Part shown: positions 34,551 through 47,417 of the stretch, in pieces | How positions within the stretch are numbered: the first letter of the stretch is position 1 | Layout of the letters: each line of letters starts with the position of its first letter | Assembly: GCF_030867095.1 (NCBI RefSeq) | Contig: NC_081824.1 | Coordinates: forward strand, 166,850,933-166,914,932 | Length of the DNA: 64,000 bases | Direction of reading: 5' to 3' | Origin: Alligator mississippiensis | Taxonomy: Eukaryota; Chordata; Crocodylia; Alligatoridae | Position numbers and translations under genes: made by a program | Notes under the pieces: model-generated | What the model saw: only the letters and a program-made list of their open reading frames with translations | Databases searched by the model: none | Told to the model about the DNA's origin: nothing

Positions 34551-35113
34551 CCATTTTGATCTGGTAGATTTCTGTGAATAAGACTTTTTTTTTCTCTTTT
34601 TACCTGAGAGAACAGGAAGCCAAATTCTGCCTTTACTTACTTAGAAATAAATTCCATGGAAGTCAGCATGCATTGTATGTATCCTATTGAATTTGACTCA
34701 CTGACAAATGCTAGACTTTTAGGTCAAATCTTACTTGCTTCATTGATTCATGAATACTGTGTATTCCAGAGACACTGGGTTCTTACCTCTAATTACAGAG
34801 AAAAGTTGAGTAATAAAAGGGCTCCTGTTTTTCTGTCTCTCTATAGATAAGGAGAAAGAAAACCTGAAAACCTGCACAGCCTCACCTCCCCTAGAACTTG
34901 AAAAAGCCCAACCACAAGGAACAAAATCTGTGGCTGGAGAATAGGGTGAGCAGAAAGGAAACAGCTGCTTTACTTGAGTTGTCACCCCACCAACCCCACA
35001 AGGTCCTGAGTCACTATTCCCTTTTGTATGGGCAGCTTTCATGGTACTGAAACTTTCGCCACTCCCTCTCAAAGGAGACAGCTGTGGAGACAGTGAACAT
35101 TGGAGGGGCACTT
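34551..35113. other. Non-coding stretch
   Basis: No gene or clear repeat seen. Confidence 0.5.
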
Positions 35114-36022
35114 CTGGGCTAGGGACAGACATTACACATAAACTGATTTAAGTGGTCAGAAACTGGTTTAAACCTGTAACAGAACAGACATTCAGTGTAC
35201 ATAAACCAGTTTGAAAATAGTTGAAATCAGTTTAAGATAAACCTGGTTGAATGCAGTATCAGACTTAACTGATTTGGGTCAAATTGGTTTATGCAATGTC
35301 TGTCCCAGACCCTTGCTGGTTTTAGTTGAATCAGATTCCCCCAGCATCCTGGCATGCTCTCTGGGCTGGGCTCTTGCTTCATAGCAGAGCTGGCCCCTCC
35401 CCTCTGCTCTCTGGCAGACTTGCAGGCACTGCAGGGTCTGCTGGCTTCCCCATGCCTCCCCCTCCCCCCGCTGCTTAAGCAGAGATCCCTTCCTCCTCTC
35501 TCCCACAGCACAGACCTTAGCCAGCATGTGGTATGCTAGCTAATGCTGTGTAAGGTAGATAGGACTGTGTCTGCATAGTCCGTTTTGGAGCTAATCAATA
35601 GCTCAGCTGGTAATGTCCCTGCATTCCTTCCTTTGGAAAAAGCTTTTTACGAAGAGCTTGAACTAATGAGCAAGGTTTTGTTTTCTGATGGGGTGCTAAA
35701 TACTGATAACAGAGCTGATAAATGCTCTGTTATCAAGGAGTCGGGGGGGGGGGGGGGGGCAGACCCCTCCCTCCCTCCCTCCCTAATCACAACGTCCTGA
35801 TGGGGCCTGGCCACACCCTGCCTCAGCTCAGCCCTGTGGAAGGGAAGGGAGGGCTGCTCTAGCACCCCCCCAGCTTCTAGCCTGAGCCACTGCAGGCATG
35901 TGCCAGCATTTTTTTTCAGTCCAGAGGGGATGTCTGTATAGTTACAAAGTGATTTGCAGACTAACCTGCAAGGATTGAATCAATTCAGGCTCAGGCTTTT
36001 TGAATGTCTGTCCTTAGCCCTG
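35114..36022 (+). mobile_element. TIR DNA element, unnamed family, copy 1 (909 bp)
   Basis: The ends CTGGGCTAGGGACAGACATT and AATGTCTGTCCTTAGCCCTG are inverted with two mismatches. Sub-terminal blocks AAACTGGTTTAA, AACAGAACAGACATTCA and GACTAACCTGCAAGGATTGA recur in the copy at 50493. The interior is GC-rich with a G17 run (35743-35759) and (CCCT)n. There is no transposase and no clear target duplication. Confidence 0.7.
35743..35784 (+). repeat. G17 run followed by (CCCT)n
   Basis: Seventeen Gs at 35743-35759, then four CCCT units at about 35766-35784. A perfect 11-bp hairpin (TGATAACAGAG / CTCTGTTATCA, 35704-35735) lies just before it. Confidence 0.9.
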
Positions 36023-36064
36023 AAGAGACATTCCCTCATAGCTGTGAAGGCAGCATTGTCTTTT

Positions 36065-36168
36065 TATTATGTTTGTACACTTCCTAGCACAATGGGCAGG
36101 GGTGGTCTTGACAATGATTAGGAATCCTGTGCACTAGCAAAGTACAACTCATTAGCATAAATACAACA
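36065..36168 (+). repeat. MIR-like SINE 3' end
   Basis: GTTTGTACACTTCCTAGCAC, AATGGGCAGGGGTGGTCTTG and TTAGGAATCCTGTGCACTAG match the layout of the sauropsid MIR-related SINE terminus (GTACAGCGCCTAGCACAATG type). Confidence 0.45.
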
Positions 36169-37464
36169 GGGCAGACATAAGGGGAATGATTCCCAAGGGT
36201 AGCCAAGCTCTATTTGGTAAAGGCCCCAGAATGCAGAGAGTAGCTTTGTCCCTTCCCTGTTCTGACAGTGGGCTTGCCACCAGCTGCTTGTTGTCTCACT
36301 TCAGAGTTCATTTTAATTTGGATAATTCCGTAGAGAATGAGGGCCGTGCCCCTTGCTTTGGTATGAAATTAATAGACTTCAAGTCTCATGTGATTCCTAT
36401 ATTTTTCATCATCCAGCTGCAGATATGGCTAGTGCTAGGAAAAAATGTGCCAACAATAATATTTGAGGAACCACTTTTGTGCTGGCTCAGTTCTTGGGCA
36501 ACTGAAGTAAAACGTACCTTCCTTAAAAGAATCAACACATTTCCTGCATCCCCTTTATTAAGGCATGTAAAGCCCACCAGGACGTGTCAGAATCTGAAAC
36601 AAGGGCTTAAAATGCTAACTCTTAAAGAGTTACTTTCCTTGCTCAATCTTTTATATTTAAAATTTGGATTGTTTGGGGCTTTTCTCCAGTATTAGGGATT
36701 CTTATTTATTTTGCAGGTTACTTTGAGATGTAATAAGTACCTTCTGTTTCTAATTGATGCACGTCAGTATTTACCTCATCACTCAGAACTTTTTTTGCTT
36801 TCCTTGAGCAGGCAGCCTGCTTCAGGAAGGTTGAGGTGGAAAAATCATACAAGGACACTTGTTTTTTTCCATAGTTTCCAGTATATGATAGTATCTCCTG
36901 CGTTGGAACAACTGTGAGAACAGCCTTAATCATGGTATTTCTATTTCTGATCCTGGCCAGTATCCACACATATCTACCCTTGCTGGTTTAGATATGTATG
37001 TCTAATCACCAACTATTTTCTAAATGCAGAAAAGCTTCAAGTCGGTTCCTATTTTATCTGAATTGCTTTTCCCTAGCAACTTCAAGATGGAGCCAGAGAC
37101 CTGACAAGATGAATTCAGAAGCTGAACTACATCTTGCCCAATGCCACAGGAGTACTGTATTTTGTTAACAAAATAACCTTTTATTTCAAGCTCAAGCCAC
37201 AATCTTAGCTGGACAATGTTCGATGCAAACTGGCCTGAGCCATGTCTTCTCTGGCAGTGTTTAAGAAATGCCCCTGATAGTGCAGGAACTCAATTGATGC
37301 TATCAGTGGGCATAATGTCACAGCATTTTCCACACTAAGAATCTCATGCTACTTAGATTGGTGGAGTTGCCTGGTTATGGGGGTAATAGCTAGAGATCTT
37401 TCTATGACTGTCATGGTAGGTAATAAGGTGAAGAAATGACATGCTGATAAAAGCAGAGGGAGAG

Positions 37465-37569
37465 AAAAGGTGGCCTCGTGGTTATGGCAGGAAATCTGGG
37501 TATCTGACCTTATGCCTTGGCCTTGCTACAGACTTTCCACATGGCCTTAGGTAGATGACTTAGTCACTC
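37465..37569 (+). repeat. MIR-like SINE
   Basis: GTGGCCTCGTGGTTATGGCAG resembles a tRNA-type head. It is followed by ATCTGGGTATCTGACC and the core TGGCCTTAGGTAGATGACTT and AGTCACTCTGGGTGC. Confidence 0.5.
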
Positions 37570-37890
37570 TGGGTGCTTGCAAACATAAAAAAAACCCACC
37601 CCAAAATGTCACTTTACTTTAAACTCGAAGCATTACCACACCAAGCCCCATTCATGCCTAGAAGAGGCAGCACATTACTTCAACCTGGCTCATCCACATC
37701 TGTAAAGACTTTAGTGAGGCTTTTTTGGCACTTTTTATCTAATAGCTGATTCACTCAGCTTTAGCTAAAAGTGCCAAAAAGCCCCACTGAAGCACCCAAT
37801 CGTTACAGATACTGCAGAGCCAGGTTGAAGTAACACACTGCTTTTTCCAGGAAAGTAGGTTTTTTTGTTTTTAACATCTGCAAGCAGCTC
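37570..37890. mobile_element. Foldback MITE, about 320 bp
   Basis: The ends TGGGTGCTTGCAAACAT and ACATCTGCAAGCAGCTC are inverted relatives. Two long inner arms (37667-37737 and 37767-37841) pair through CATTACTTCAACCTGGCTC and GAGCCAGGTTGAAGTAAC, and through GGCACTTTTT and AAAAGTGCC. No ORF. Confidence 0.75.
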
Positions 37891-40189
37891 CAGTAACCAA
37901 GTTCATTACTGCTGAAATGGAAAACTCTTTTTTACCACCTTTGTCTGTCCAGTCTGCTAAGATCTTCAGGGCAATTTCTTGAGTCTGATCTATGACCATG
38001 CCCACTCTTTAGCATCACAGAACCTAGACCTTAGCAGGTATCTAACGGTGGAAAGAGAATATTACCTTTCATTGCCTTTGTCTGTTTGCTTGGCTTTTGT
38101 GCTTCCATAAATATTTTTACAGTGGCATAAAATCCAAGACGACAAATGATCATGCCCCTTGTGTTACAAATGCCCCAAATTTGTGGCTCACAGAGGTGGT
38201 ATTAATTTGTGCCCCTATTTAGCAGTGGGAGTCTGTTTGCTGCCCACACTCTCTAGTCATCCCAGCGGGTGCTCTGGCAGGGTCAGAGGGGTTTGATCCT
38301 GTGCAACCTGGGAATTCTCATGCAGGATTGGCCTCCCGGGCAGCCCTGGAGTGCCTGTGTGGCTTCCCCTCTTAAAGACACATCTTGGGGAACCTCTATC
38401 AACAGTGAAAACAGGTCCTCCACTTGCAGAATGCATCCCTGGGATCTCTGCGGTATATCTTTATAAGTAGGGAAAGCTGGGATTTCCCCCTGCTTGCAGA
38501 AATGCACTCCTAAGACATGACCTGAAAATTTCCTGGATTGCATCTCTGTAAGAGAGGAAAGCTGAGCAGGAGCTCCTAGGGCTTGAGGGACCCTACCCTG
38601 CATGGGAATTCCCAGGATGTGCAGGACTAGGTCCTTCAAGCTCCAGGAGAACACTTCACCCATTGTTCTCTTACATCAATAGGCAGGACAATTGGTGACG
38701 TGTGTTTCACACAAGGAAACAACCCAGCACAGCTAATCCACTTCATTTGACAACATCTATTTCAGCCTATGAGCCACTAAAATGCCATAATACAGTAGTT
38801 ACTCTGCTATGGTACAGATTCAAAGCTAAAGCAAATTCCTATGTTGTATGGATTCTATGAAGTGTCCATTGTACAAGTTTAAACATGGAACTTATTGTAT
38901 ATTTTTGTTAGAGTTCCTGCATCATGTCAATCTGCTTCTGATGGAAATAACCAGCGGTTTTTTAAAACAGACCAGGCCTTCTCCTTGGAGTCTGAAATAT
39001 CACTTGTGGTGGGGCAATTCTGGGGGGTCAACTGAAAAGAGGGCAAGGAAGGAGGTTTTAAGAAATCTAATATTTTTGTATAACAAGCAAAGTAATTGCC
39101 TTATGTTTTGCCCATTTGCTTATTATTTGTTGTCTCCTTTTTAAAGTGTACGGGGTCTGTGTTATCTCATGACTGGAAAGCAGTTAGGATGTCCTGAGTG
39201 TCAATGCAGGTCAAATAATAATTGAACAGATTCCCAATAGCAGTGTATTCAACACAGTAACAGCGTGACACTCCCTGTACCATGTCATGATAATACAGAC
39301 GTCAGGGGAAGGTCAAATTTAGGCCAGTTCAATTAAGTGTGAACAGGTGCCTCCAGACCACCATGAAATAACTATCTGGTTAAGCCACTCTAATGGGGTT
39401 TGAGGCATTCACTTCCATCTGTGTGTGTAACTTTAAACCATCCTGCAGCAACAGGTCTTAAATCAGGCTGCTTGACACAGCCATCCTTACATTATCTTTC
39501 AGTTATAAAAATAAAGCTGTTAACTATTTTATCCTGACAATAGCCTGGATTTTCCTTTGCTGCAGCAACACAGAGGGAGGAACCGCTATGGAATTGCTGG
39601 GTGGGTGGAATCCTTTTCTAAAATCACTTAATTAGGATGGATAAGGATTATTCCACGTGATGTGGAGCAAGGAGTGGGTCAGACATCCAAAATCTGTACC
39701 TCTCCATCAATCTGCAGGAGCCTGGGACCTTCTGTACCAAGGCCCTGTGCCTCCATGCCAGCTCTGGACTCCAGTGGAGGCACACAGCCAGAGACTTCTG
39801 AGGGCAGTGGCTGCCCCCCAGACTTACTCAGGAGGTTCGGTCGTCTTGGAAGCTCAGAACCCTGTCCCTTCAGAGGGTCCCACTGAATGTGGAGTTCTGG
39901 CCCATTCATTCCACGCCACACAAAGTACAAATGGAGCAAGCCAGGACTGTGCAGGAACCCTGCCTCATTTCCTACACACTGAGTTTTTCAATATGCCGAC
40001 ATACAAAGTACAAGGTCCCCATGTTTAATTTCATAATGTTGCTTCATGTACATATGTTTTGCAATCTGCCTTCAATTTTAAACATTGCTTTATAAAACCC
40101 CCCACCCTGACCACTAGTACTTTGTATTTGCAAGGACCATTCTGAAAACTTCCTTCCTCTGTTCAATCAAAACTACCATTCAACAGATG
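37891..40189. other. Non-coding stretch
   Basis: No gene recognised. 38230-38680 contains GC-richer, loosely repeated phrases (CCTGGGAATTCTCATGCAGG, CTGCATGGGAATTCCCAGG) that form an inverted pair, suggesting another foldback element I could not delimit. Confidence 0.4.
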
Positions 40190-40290
40190 CTCAAAGATAC
40201 TGCATAACAAACTGGTGAGTAGCAAAGCTGAAGAATCGAAGCTGGGCCTTTTGAGTGTCAGTCAGGCCCTTAGCCAATGAATTATATTCA
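40190..40290 (-). repeat. MIR-like SINE, antisense
   Basis: AACTGGTGAGTAGCAAAGCTG, AATCGAAGCTGGG and TCAGTCAGGCCCTTAGCCAA follow the reverse order of MIR core and B-box. Degenerate. Confidence 0.4.
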
Positions 40291-41049
40291 AGTTATAATT
40301 ACATACGTTAGGATGAAATATACAGGCGTTTGCAAAATGTATGCTGTATTAATTTGCATCCCACACTGGAGCCTACTAAGTTGTGTGAAGTATACATCAG
40401 TTCAGGGTTTGGTCCAGCACATTAAGATTCAAACGTGCTCACAAGCTTTAATAGATCCTAAGATATGCTGTTCAATCTGGAAATGTTTGTTCACATTTCA
40501 TGAGAATTCTTTTAGTATGCTGTGGACACTTCTTCCCTTTTTAGGAAATGTCTTTAGAGATGCACTTCAACTGTCTAGCAAAAAGTTTATCCTTGTCAAG
40601 CAGTGATATGTACAATTGTACTTGTACATGATTATTTTTGCAGGGGAGGGGTCTTTCTGTAAATAATTCCCTTATAGGGGAAAATGAATTGATTTGCAGT
40701 GCAGAGTACCATTAGTTTTCATTCACAGAAGGTGGATATGTGATGGTTTGTGCATGCTGTACCTGCTTGCTGAAATTCAGTATACTTTACAAGCTCTGCC
40801 TCCAAGAAGTTTATAATAAAATTATCACCCACCACATCCCTGTCACACACCTGCCAAATCTTTTCATTTGTGTAAACAAAGCCTCTCCACATGAAGGATT
40901 TTTGAGGACATATTAATCTGAAAGCTTCTGCTTTCATATTGCTCTTTAGCAACTTGCTGGATAATCCATTTTGAAAACACTTTCTTTATTGAAGTCCATG
41001 TTTCAAGTAAACTAATCTTCCCTGTCCTCTTAAGATATTCATCTAATTA

Positions 41050-41100
41050 TGAAATGCTGAAGAAGAGGTTGGACAGGCATCTATCTGGGATGGTTTTAGA
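41050..41100 (+). mobile_element. CR1 3' fragment, very short
   Basis: GAAGAAGAGGTTGGACAGGC followed by ATCTATCTGGGATGG matches the CR1 3' segment encoding no protein. Confidence 0.45.
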
Positions 41101-41810
41101 ACAGCAATTTTCATAGACTGTTTTCTAAATTCTCAAGCTCTGTAACAGACCTGGTCCAAAGCTGCATGACGTCAAGACTACTCTGAAGTTTTCCTTGTGG
41201 AATATCCTTCACATCATTTCTGCATCAGAGTGGGGTTGGATCCTGTGGAATGAACAGGGAAATTTCACCTGTAAAATATGAGGATCCCTCAGGTCTAAAT
41301 GGGTATCAGAAAATCTGCTAGAGGCTAAGGCTATCCACAAAGAGGATCCACGAGATTTTATATTGTTTCAGGGGTTCTTGGCTGTCCCCTGAAAATCTAT
41401 GGCAACATGGCAGTAGTGAAGTCCTATTGAAGCATCCGCTTCTGGACAGTGCCGCAAAAGCCTTCCACAGCACCGTAATACCAGCTCAGCATGCTACCTA
41501 TAGAGCAACCAATAGTATTTTTAGTTTATATGCAGAGGTGCCTTGGAGTTCTCCCATACAGGCCGCTTTAGGCTGCTGATCTGCAATCCAGTACAGGACC
41601 CTAGCCTGGGGTGGTATATTTAGTCTTAGGCACTCATTCCTCCAGTTGTTTTTTCCTGTCACTCATTCCCTATTTTGGGAATGAGTTTTCTGCTTTCTTT
41701 ACCACCTCTAACCCTTGAGTAATAACTTTGCTCCCTAGAATGCCACTCCCACTCCCTGCTACCCCACTTGCAGAGCAAGATACAAGTAGCTCTAGTCCTT
41801 TTTATTTTAT

Positions 41811-42060
41811 TTATTTAGCATATACAGTTTCAGCATATTGTTTCAGCCATCTTAAGGCGATGTCATCACCAGTGTGAAGAGTTTGAAGGCCACCTGGTAG
41901 TATTGTAATTGGACATGAGTCAGCAATGTGGGACATGGCTTGAACTTGTCCACAAGGGCATTTGTTGTCATTGAAAAGGCCCCATTGGTATAAGTTTGAG
42001 ATTCAGTGACTCTTTTACACCACAGATGAATGTAACCCAATCCTGCTTTATGAATAACAA
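41811..42060 (-). mobile_element. Non-LTR retrotransposon RT C-terminus with zinc-knuckle, relic
   Basis: On the minus strand, from about 41985 down to a TAA at 41811-41813, the frame reads NDNKCPCGQVQAMSHIADSC then PITILPGGLQTLHTGDDIAL then RWLKQYAETVY. The Cx1Cx7Hx4C arrangement is the C-terminal zinc-knuckle seen after LINE reverse transcriptases. Just upstream the frame shifts (VTFICGVKESLNLKLIPMGP). TAA is followed by an A/T-rich tail. The subfamily is not resolved. It does not look like the CR1 copies in this window. Confidence 0.6.
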
Positions 42061-42764
42061 TTCTGTTCTTTTTGTAAAATTGTTTAATAGCTGAGTATAC
42101 TGCAGGAGAGTGGTAGCTACCTCTTTTAAAGGATACCTGAAATAGCCAGGCAGTATTTTTTTTCCTGTTCTGACAAAATGTAGTAAGTGGAATTGGAGAA
42201 AAAGCAAAGCAAAGCAGAACCTGGTCTTAAATGGGTTTGACTGTAATACAGTGTTTTTTCGATGACTGTTTAAGAGTAATGCCAAGTGCTTGGTCTTTAT
42301 AGGCCAAGCCAGCCCATAAACACAAGCAGGGCTTCTGTGTTTCACGCAAGCTTTCCAACCCATTAGGCATGTCTGTGCCCCTCTTCAGCAATAGGACTGG
42401 GTAAGGAAGAGACAACATATTGACCTTTAGGGATTTCATCACCTCTTTTAGCAATGGGTCTGGTAGAGGAAGTAGCTAAAGGCTCTAAGAATATAGTCAA
42501 TAGCATTGAACAAGCACAACAAAAAAGTGTAGGCAGTCAGAGAGAAATTCTGTATGCAGGAGAAAGACAATTGTAGGAGCAGGCAGTTTTATGTATATTT
42601 ATGAAGTCATCCATTAATACTGTATTGTAATTTTTTTTAATACTGCCTGCCCCTCCCCCCCCGAAGATATATTTGTCAACAGGAACTGTACCCTTCTAGA
42701 TCCACCCATATTTAGGATTTTGAAAAGGGGAGTGCAGTTGGTGTGGCACATCATCGCATATAAT

Positions 42765-43208
42765 TAGGGACCTATTTAACTTGCAGTGAGACCAAGCCAT
42801 TTTCACAGCAGCCCTGCCCCTCAGTGCTGATTGGTAGAGAGGCCCTACCCCTCTCTACTAATTGGTGAAGAAGCCACAGGAGGGATGAGGAAGCAGCTGC
42901 CATCTTGACTGCTGGCTGCTTTTTGTCTGGCCCTGCCCCTCAGTGCTAATTGGCAAAGAGGCCCAGAGGGGAGGAGGAAGGTTAGCCACTAACTTTTCTG
43001 CTGCCCGCTTCATGTTGCTCCTCCAGCTGGTACTTTCCCCTCTCAGGAGGGCTACAAGGCCCACCTGGGAGGCAAAGTCTTAATAAAAACTTATTTTTAT
43101 TAAGTTGTTTGTTTGTTTGTTTGTTTGCAGATTTTGCAAAACCCTGGATTGCATGGGCAACCCCAGATTTTGCAATTTCTGTGAAACCACAGTTTCGGTA
43201 GGTCCCTA
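42765..43208. mobile_element. hAT-type element, 444 bp
   Basis: The ends TAGGGACCTA and TAGGTCCCTA are inverted. Flanks CATATAAT and CGTATAAC match at 6 of 8. The interior has a repeated block, CCCTGCCCCTCAGTGCTGATTGG (42814) and a near copy at 42924, plus (TTTG)n at about 43105-43127. No transposase. Confidence 0.7.
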
Positions 43209-43839
43209 CGTATAACAATGCATATTTTCCTCTTATTAAACAGAAATTAGAAGCTTTACTAATATGTTTGGGTTCTAGTACTGTATTATTCAGTTAAAGA
43301 TCAGAGCAAAACCAAATATAAATGTATTGGAATGTGTACTCATTTGTTAGATTATATATATTTTTTTTTAAAGGACAACTAAGCAAAAATTGTCAAAAGA
43401 TCACATTACATTAATTCTGTAGTCATTATAGTTAAATATGCATCTCTTAATCAGATTCATAAAACAAGATCTAGCCTTCTTGAGTGCCTTGACAGTGCCT
43501 CTGGTACTTCACTGCCATTCACTTCAACACCCGAGCTAATATTACTGTTTTTTTAGCTAGAGCTAAAAATAGTTTATACAGCTCTGAAATAGAAGACACA
43601 TTACCAGGAATGGATAACAAACAGCAAAATTGCAGAAGAAATGATAGTTTGAATAGTGGACTACCAGGACCATTAAAAAAGAGAGAAGTGTGTTAAAACC
43701 CATGGAGTGAAAAGAGATTAGCAAGAAAACAGTAGATTAAGTGAGCCATGAAGTCAATTGAATCCTTCACTGCTGCTTGAATAGAAATGCCACTGCCAGG
43801 CAGTTGGTTTGGAAGTCTGAGTGCAGCAAGAATCAAAGA

Positions 43840-44400
43840 GGAGTCCAAATGTACCGCTACAACCCTCCTCTGAATCTGTGCATGATTTTAAACCTCCATT
43901 TTAGCTGGCTAATCTAACCAAGTCTTTTTATTCTAATGCATTGGGTCCTCTTTTCCTCTAATCATCTCCACAGCTCTTTTCTGCAACCATTCCAGTTTGA
44001 ATTCATTCTTCATGAACATAGGTGACCAGAATTGTATGCAGTATTTGAGAAAGCAGAGGATTGAGGTGATGTGCTTGGCAGACCTTACTTGCTGCCACGT
44101 TATGTAATAGGTAGGGCTGTTTCAGAGGGTCTTGTTTCATTCTTGGTTGGGAATTGCAGATCCTGACTCCTGAATTTTCAAATGTATGTAATATTGTGGC
44201 AAGGTTTAACACTGGAAGAAGGTATCCCTTATTTGCAGCACTGACTGTTTGAGTATGGAGTTGTGCCAAGGGATCTGAGGCAACCTGGAGGCAATGCAAG
44301 TCAGTATGTGGATATACTTCTTGTAGGAGGTAAGTTTTTTCAAAACCACTCACTCTTCTAACCAGCAAAATCACCTTATGGCCAGCATTCACCTCCAGGT
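43840..44400 (-). mobile_element. Antisense LINE (CR1/L2/L3-like) relic
   Basis: CCTCTAATCATCTCCACAGC, TCTTTTCTGCAACCATTCCA and GACCAGAATTGTATGCAGTA are reverse-order LINE ORF2 C-terminal words. No frame survives. Confidence 0.5.
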
Positions 44401-47400
44401 AGCTGCTTTTCCTTTATTTCAGCTTTGAGGAATAGAAAAATGGCATTGTATTCATTTGAAATCAAGAACCTGTATATCTGGATACCATGCACAGGTTGCT
44501 GATCTTCCATTCCAAGCTCTCTCATCAACTAACATACACTGTGTTTACACGGGTGATCTACTGTTCTCCAGAGCAGCGTTGTTGAGCAAACTGAGCAGGC
44601 AGCTTCCTAAAAGGAGAGCAGCATAGCCACATCTTCATGGCGATTCAGGCTAATTAGCACTGGTGAGTGATAGGAGCAATTAGTCCATACCATGCTATTT
44701 AGCTCAAATGTAGATACCCTGCTTATACTTTAGGGAGGAGGGTGAAGGGGTCACAATACCTCTTTGGCGCATAGTAAGTTTAATGTGTATACATGGTCAT
44801 AATAGCTTAATGCAAAAAGACAAGGGACAGGATAGGGTCCCATGCTCCTGTTTGAGGGAATGCCTCATGTAAGGGAAACACATCTCAGAGAATTTTCTTC
44901 TGCTCCTCTTGTTGATTGGGCTTTTTGTTTTTGACGAGTCAGGCTCCTTCAATCTTGCATCTAAAAGGTTCTTAACATCTGGCCAAAGAACATGCCTGTG
45001 GAAGGACTCCCCCAGCACCCTGAAGTTCTTACTCAGCACAGCTGCCTCAAGAACCAGGTTTCCTAAGAACTGGGAAAAAGAATAGCCGGGTATAAAAGTA
45101 ACACTCCTTTGTTACAAGGGTGAGGGCTCTGAATATATTGTGTGAATGCGCCCATTTCTTCTAATTTGCATTTTCCCTGAGTTTATTTCCCTATGAACAG
45201 GGAAAATCTATCTCAAGTGTACTTTCAAAACATCTGGTTTCCAAATCCTGGATTGAAATACTGGCAAAATCCCATTGACTTCAATAGGAACAATTCTTAA
45301 CCCTGGAATACAATGTTGTCACTGACACATTATTCATTTTAGCAAAGCAGGAAATTCAGTGTCTGTGTGTTGGGGGGTTTCTTTTGGGGAGGTATTTATT
45401 TAGTTGTTCTTTAATAATTTTCCATAACTGGTTCTCATGGAGAATGGGAGAAAGTGAACTATAGTGTTAAGTGACAACTGAGGGGTAAATCCTAACTGGT
45501 GTACATTGGCACAGCTTAACTGAAGTCAGTTATACCAGCTGAGACTCTGCCTCAGAGGGTTAAAGTATAGGAACAGTCCGGGTGTTAGGAGATCTGGAAG
45601 TTTGAAAAACAATTTAAAGATTCACTTAGTTTCCCTGTCCAGAAACTACTAACTGCTTTATGTTCATTGTAGAAATTCTGTTTTTCCACCAACACCATTT
45701 TCAAGAACTAAATAAAATATTCAGAATGTAAACTACATTTAGTTTGCATAAATGTGTTGAAGTTTATTGTGAGTCTAGGATTTCTTAGGGTGTTATCTTT
45801 TACTGGACCAAATGAAGTTTATTGGCTGTGAGTACAGATTCACAAGCAAAGGAGCAATGTGCAAAAACTAATGGAAACAAGTAGTATAATGTCTTCCAAA
45901 AGGTTTTCTACAAGGAGCAAGAATTAATGCATTTTGAACAAAACAGTGAACTCACTATAGACCTTTAAAAAGTTGCAGAAAAAAAGCCTGCAGTGGAATC
46001 TCTGAGGACTTTGGCCTTTCCTTTAAGTATTAATAGTTTCTTAGAAAATTCAGGAGCTTTGGAAGAATAACTCCATATTAAGTCATTTTGAAGAATCTGA
46101 AGCCTTTTTCCTTTTGTTTTTAATTGGTTCTAGTTTCATTACTACATTCCTTATATTTAAGTGGGAAAAATAAACTAGCTATTTTTGCAAATATAAATAG
46201 TTCAGTGTGAGATGAGTAATGAAGTGAGAAGGAATCAGAGTTGATTGGTGATAGATCTGAGTCGTATAAAAATGGAATTTCATTCTTTCCTCCCTAGCTC
46301 AGCACCCACAAGGTGGTGATTTTATGAAACAAAGCTCCATAAAATGCCATTTTTCACAGAACATAATTCACACCACTCTCTACAAGAAAGAAAGCAAAGA
46401 AAAGGACCTCTTACTTAAATAAAAACCAAAAAGATACGTAGTTTTTTTACAGCACAGTTGTACATTATTCTGAGGGACATATGAGTTATGAGGATTTTTT
46501 CTGCCCTTCGAAGTGCTAAAGGTAAAAAGCAGGAGACAAGGAACTAATCAATAAGAGATCAATGCATAGTGTTTATGCTGAAATTAATAGTCTTATTTTT
46601 TTTAATAAATACATTTAACATTTGTTTTAGTAAAATACCTGATAAGAAATTACTCATGTCCCTATTCAAGGAAGTATAAATAAATTACTATTTAGGTGCG
46701 GTACAGAAAGTGTATTAACTTGCTGTCTTCAGTTTTTACTGTCATTTTCTTCTGCATTGAGTTTTAAAGAATAACAAAGCTAAAAGATAAAAGAACATTG
46801 TAGTAAGATTCTGTTGAATTTATCTCCTGCTATTTAGTGCATTATTGCAGTTAATATATTTTCCATATCAGTGAAAGGGAAAACAAACTGTAATATATTT
46901 CATAAAATGCTTCCTAACATTGAAGAAGACGTTTAAGTTAAACACTGAAGGGTCAGTTGCAATTTTAAAGAGTAGATATAAAAAAACATTAACAGAATGT
47001 GACAAAATTAATCATTTTGGCAAGAAAATGAAGCTGGTTGTTAATGGCTGTATCTAAGTAGCTTTCCTTTGTATTGCCCAACATCCTTGGAAAAGAAGGT
47101 TCAGAGAACAGAGAAAGCACCACAGGCTTTTCATTCTTCTTCATCACATTTGCTAATAGACCTTTTCTATACTAGAGTATATTAAAGAAACTCCCTTTAG
47201 AGTATGTGCAACTACACAAGCATGAAAGGGCTAATATGAGTTTAGCTTACTCTGGAAACCAAATAACCTCTGTTAGCGTTGAGGCCTCTTTATACTGTTA
47301 TGATTGCATCCATTCCAAGGCCTCTGCCATCGTCCATAACTACTTTGATAAAAATTCATGCCCCAAATCAAAAGAGTTTCACTGGTAACATTTTTTTAAA

Positions 47401-47417
47401 ACAGACCACCAACCTTT
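44401..47417. other. Non-coding stretch
   Basis: AT-rich, no gene seen. Holds a short dyad at 45484-45552 and a related word CATTGACTTCAATAGG at 45276. Confidence 0.5.
45484..45552. repeat. Short dyad repeat
   Basis: TAAATCCTAACTGGTGTACA...GAAGTCAGTTATACCAGCTGAG forms an imperfect hairpin of the same design as 6708 and 27560. Confidence 0.45.

Noticed and set aside
36186..36695. 169-codon plus-strand ORF
   Set aside because: No recognisable domain, residue composition typical of translated non-coding DNA, no splice or promoter context.
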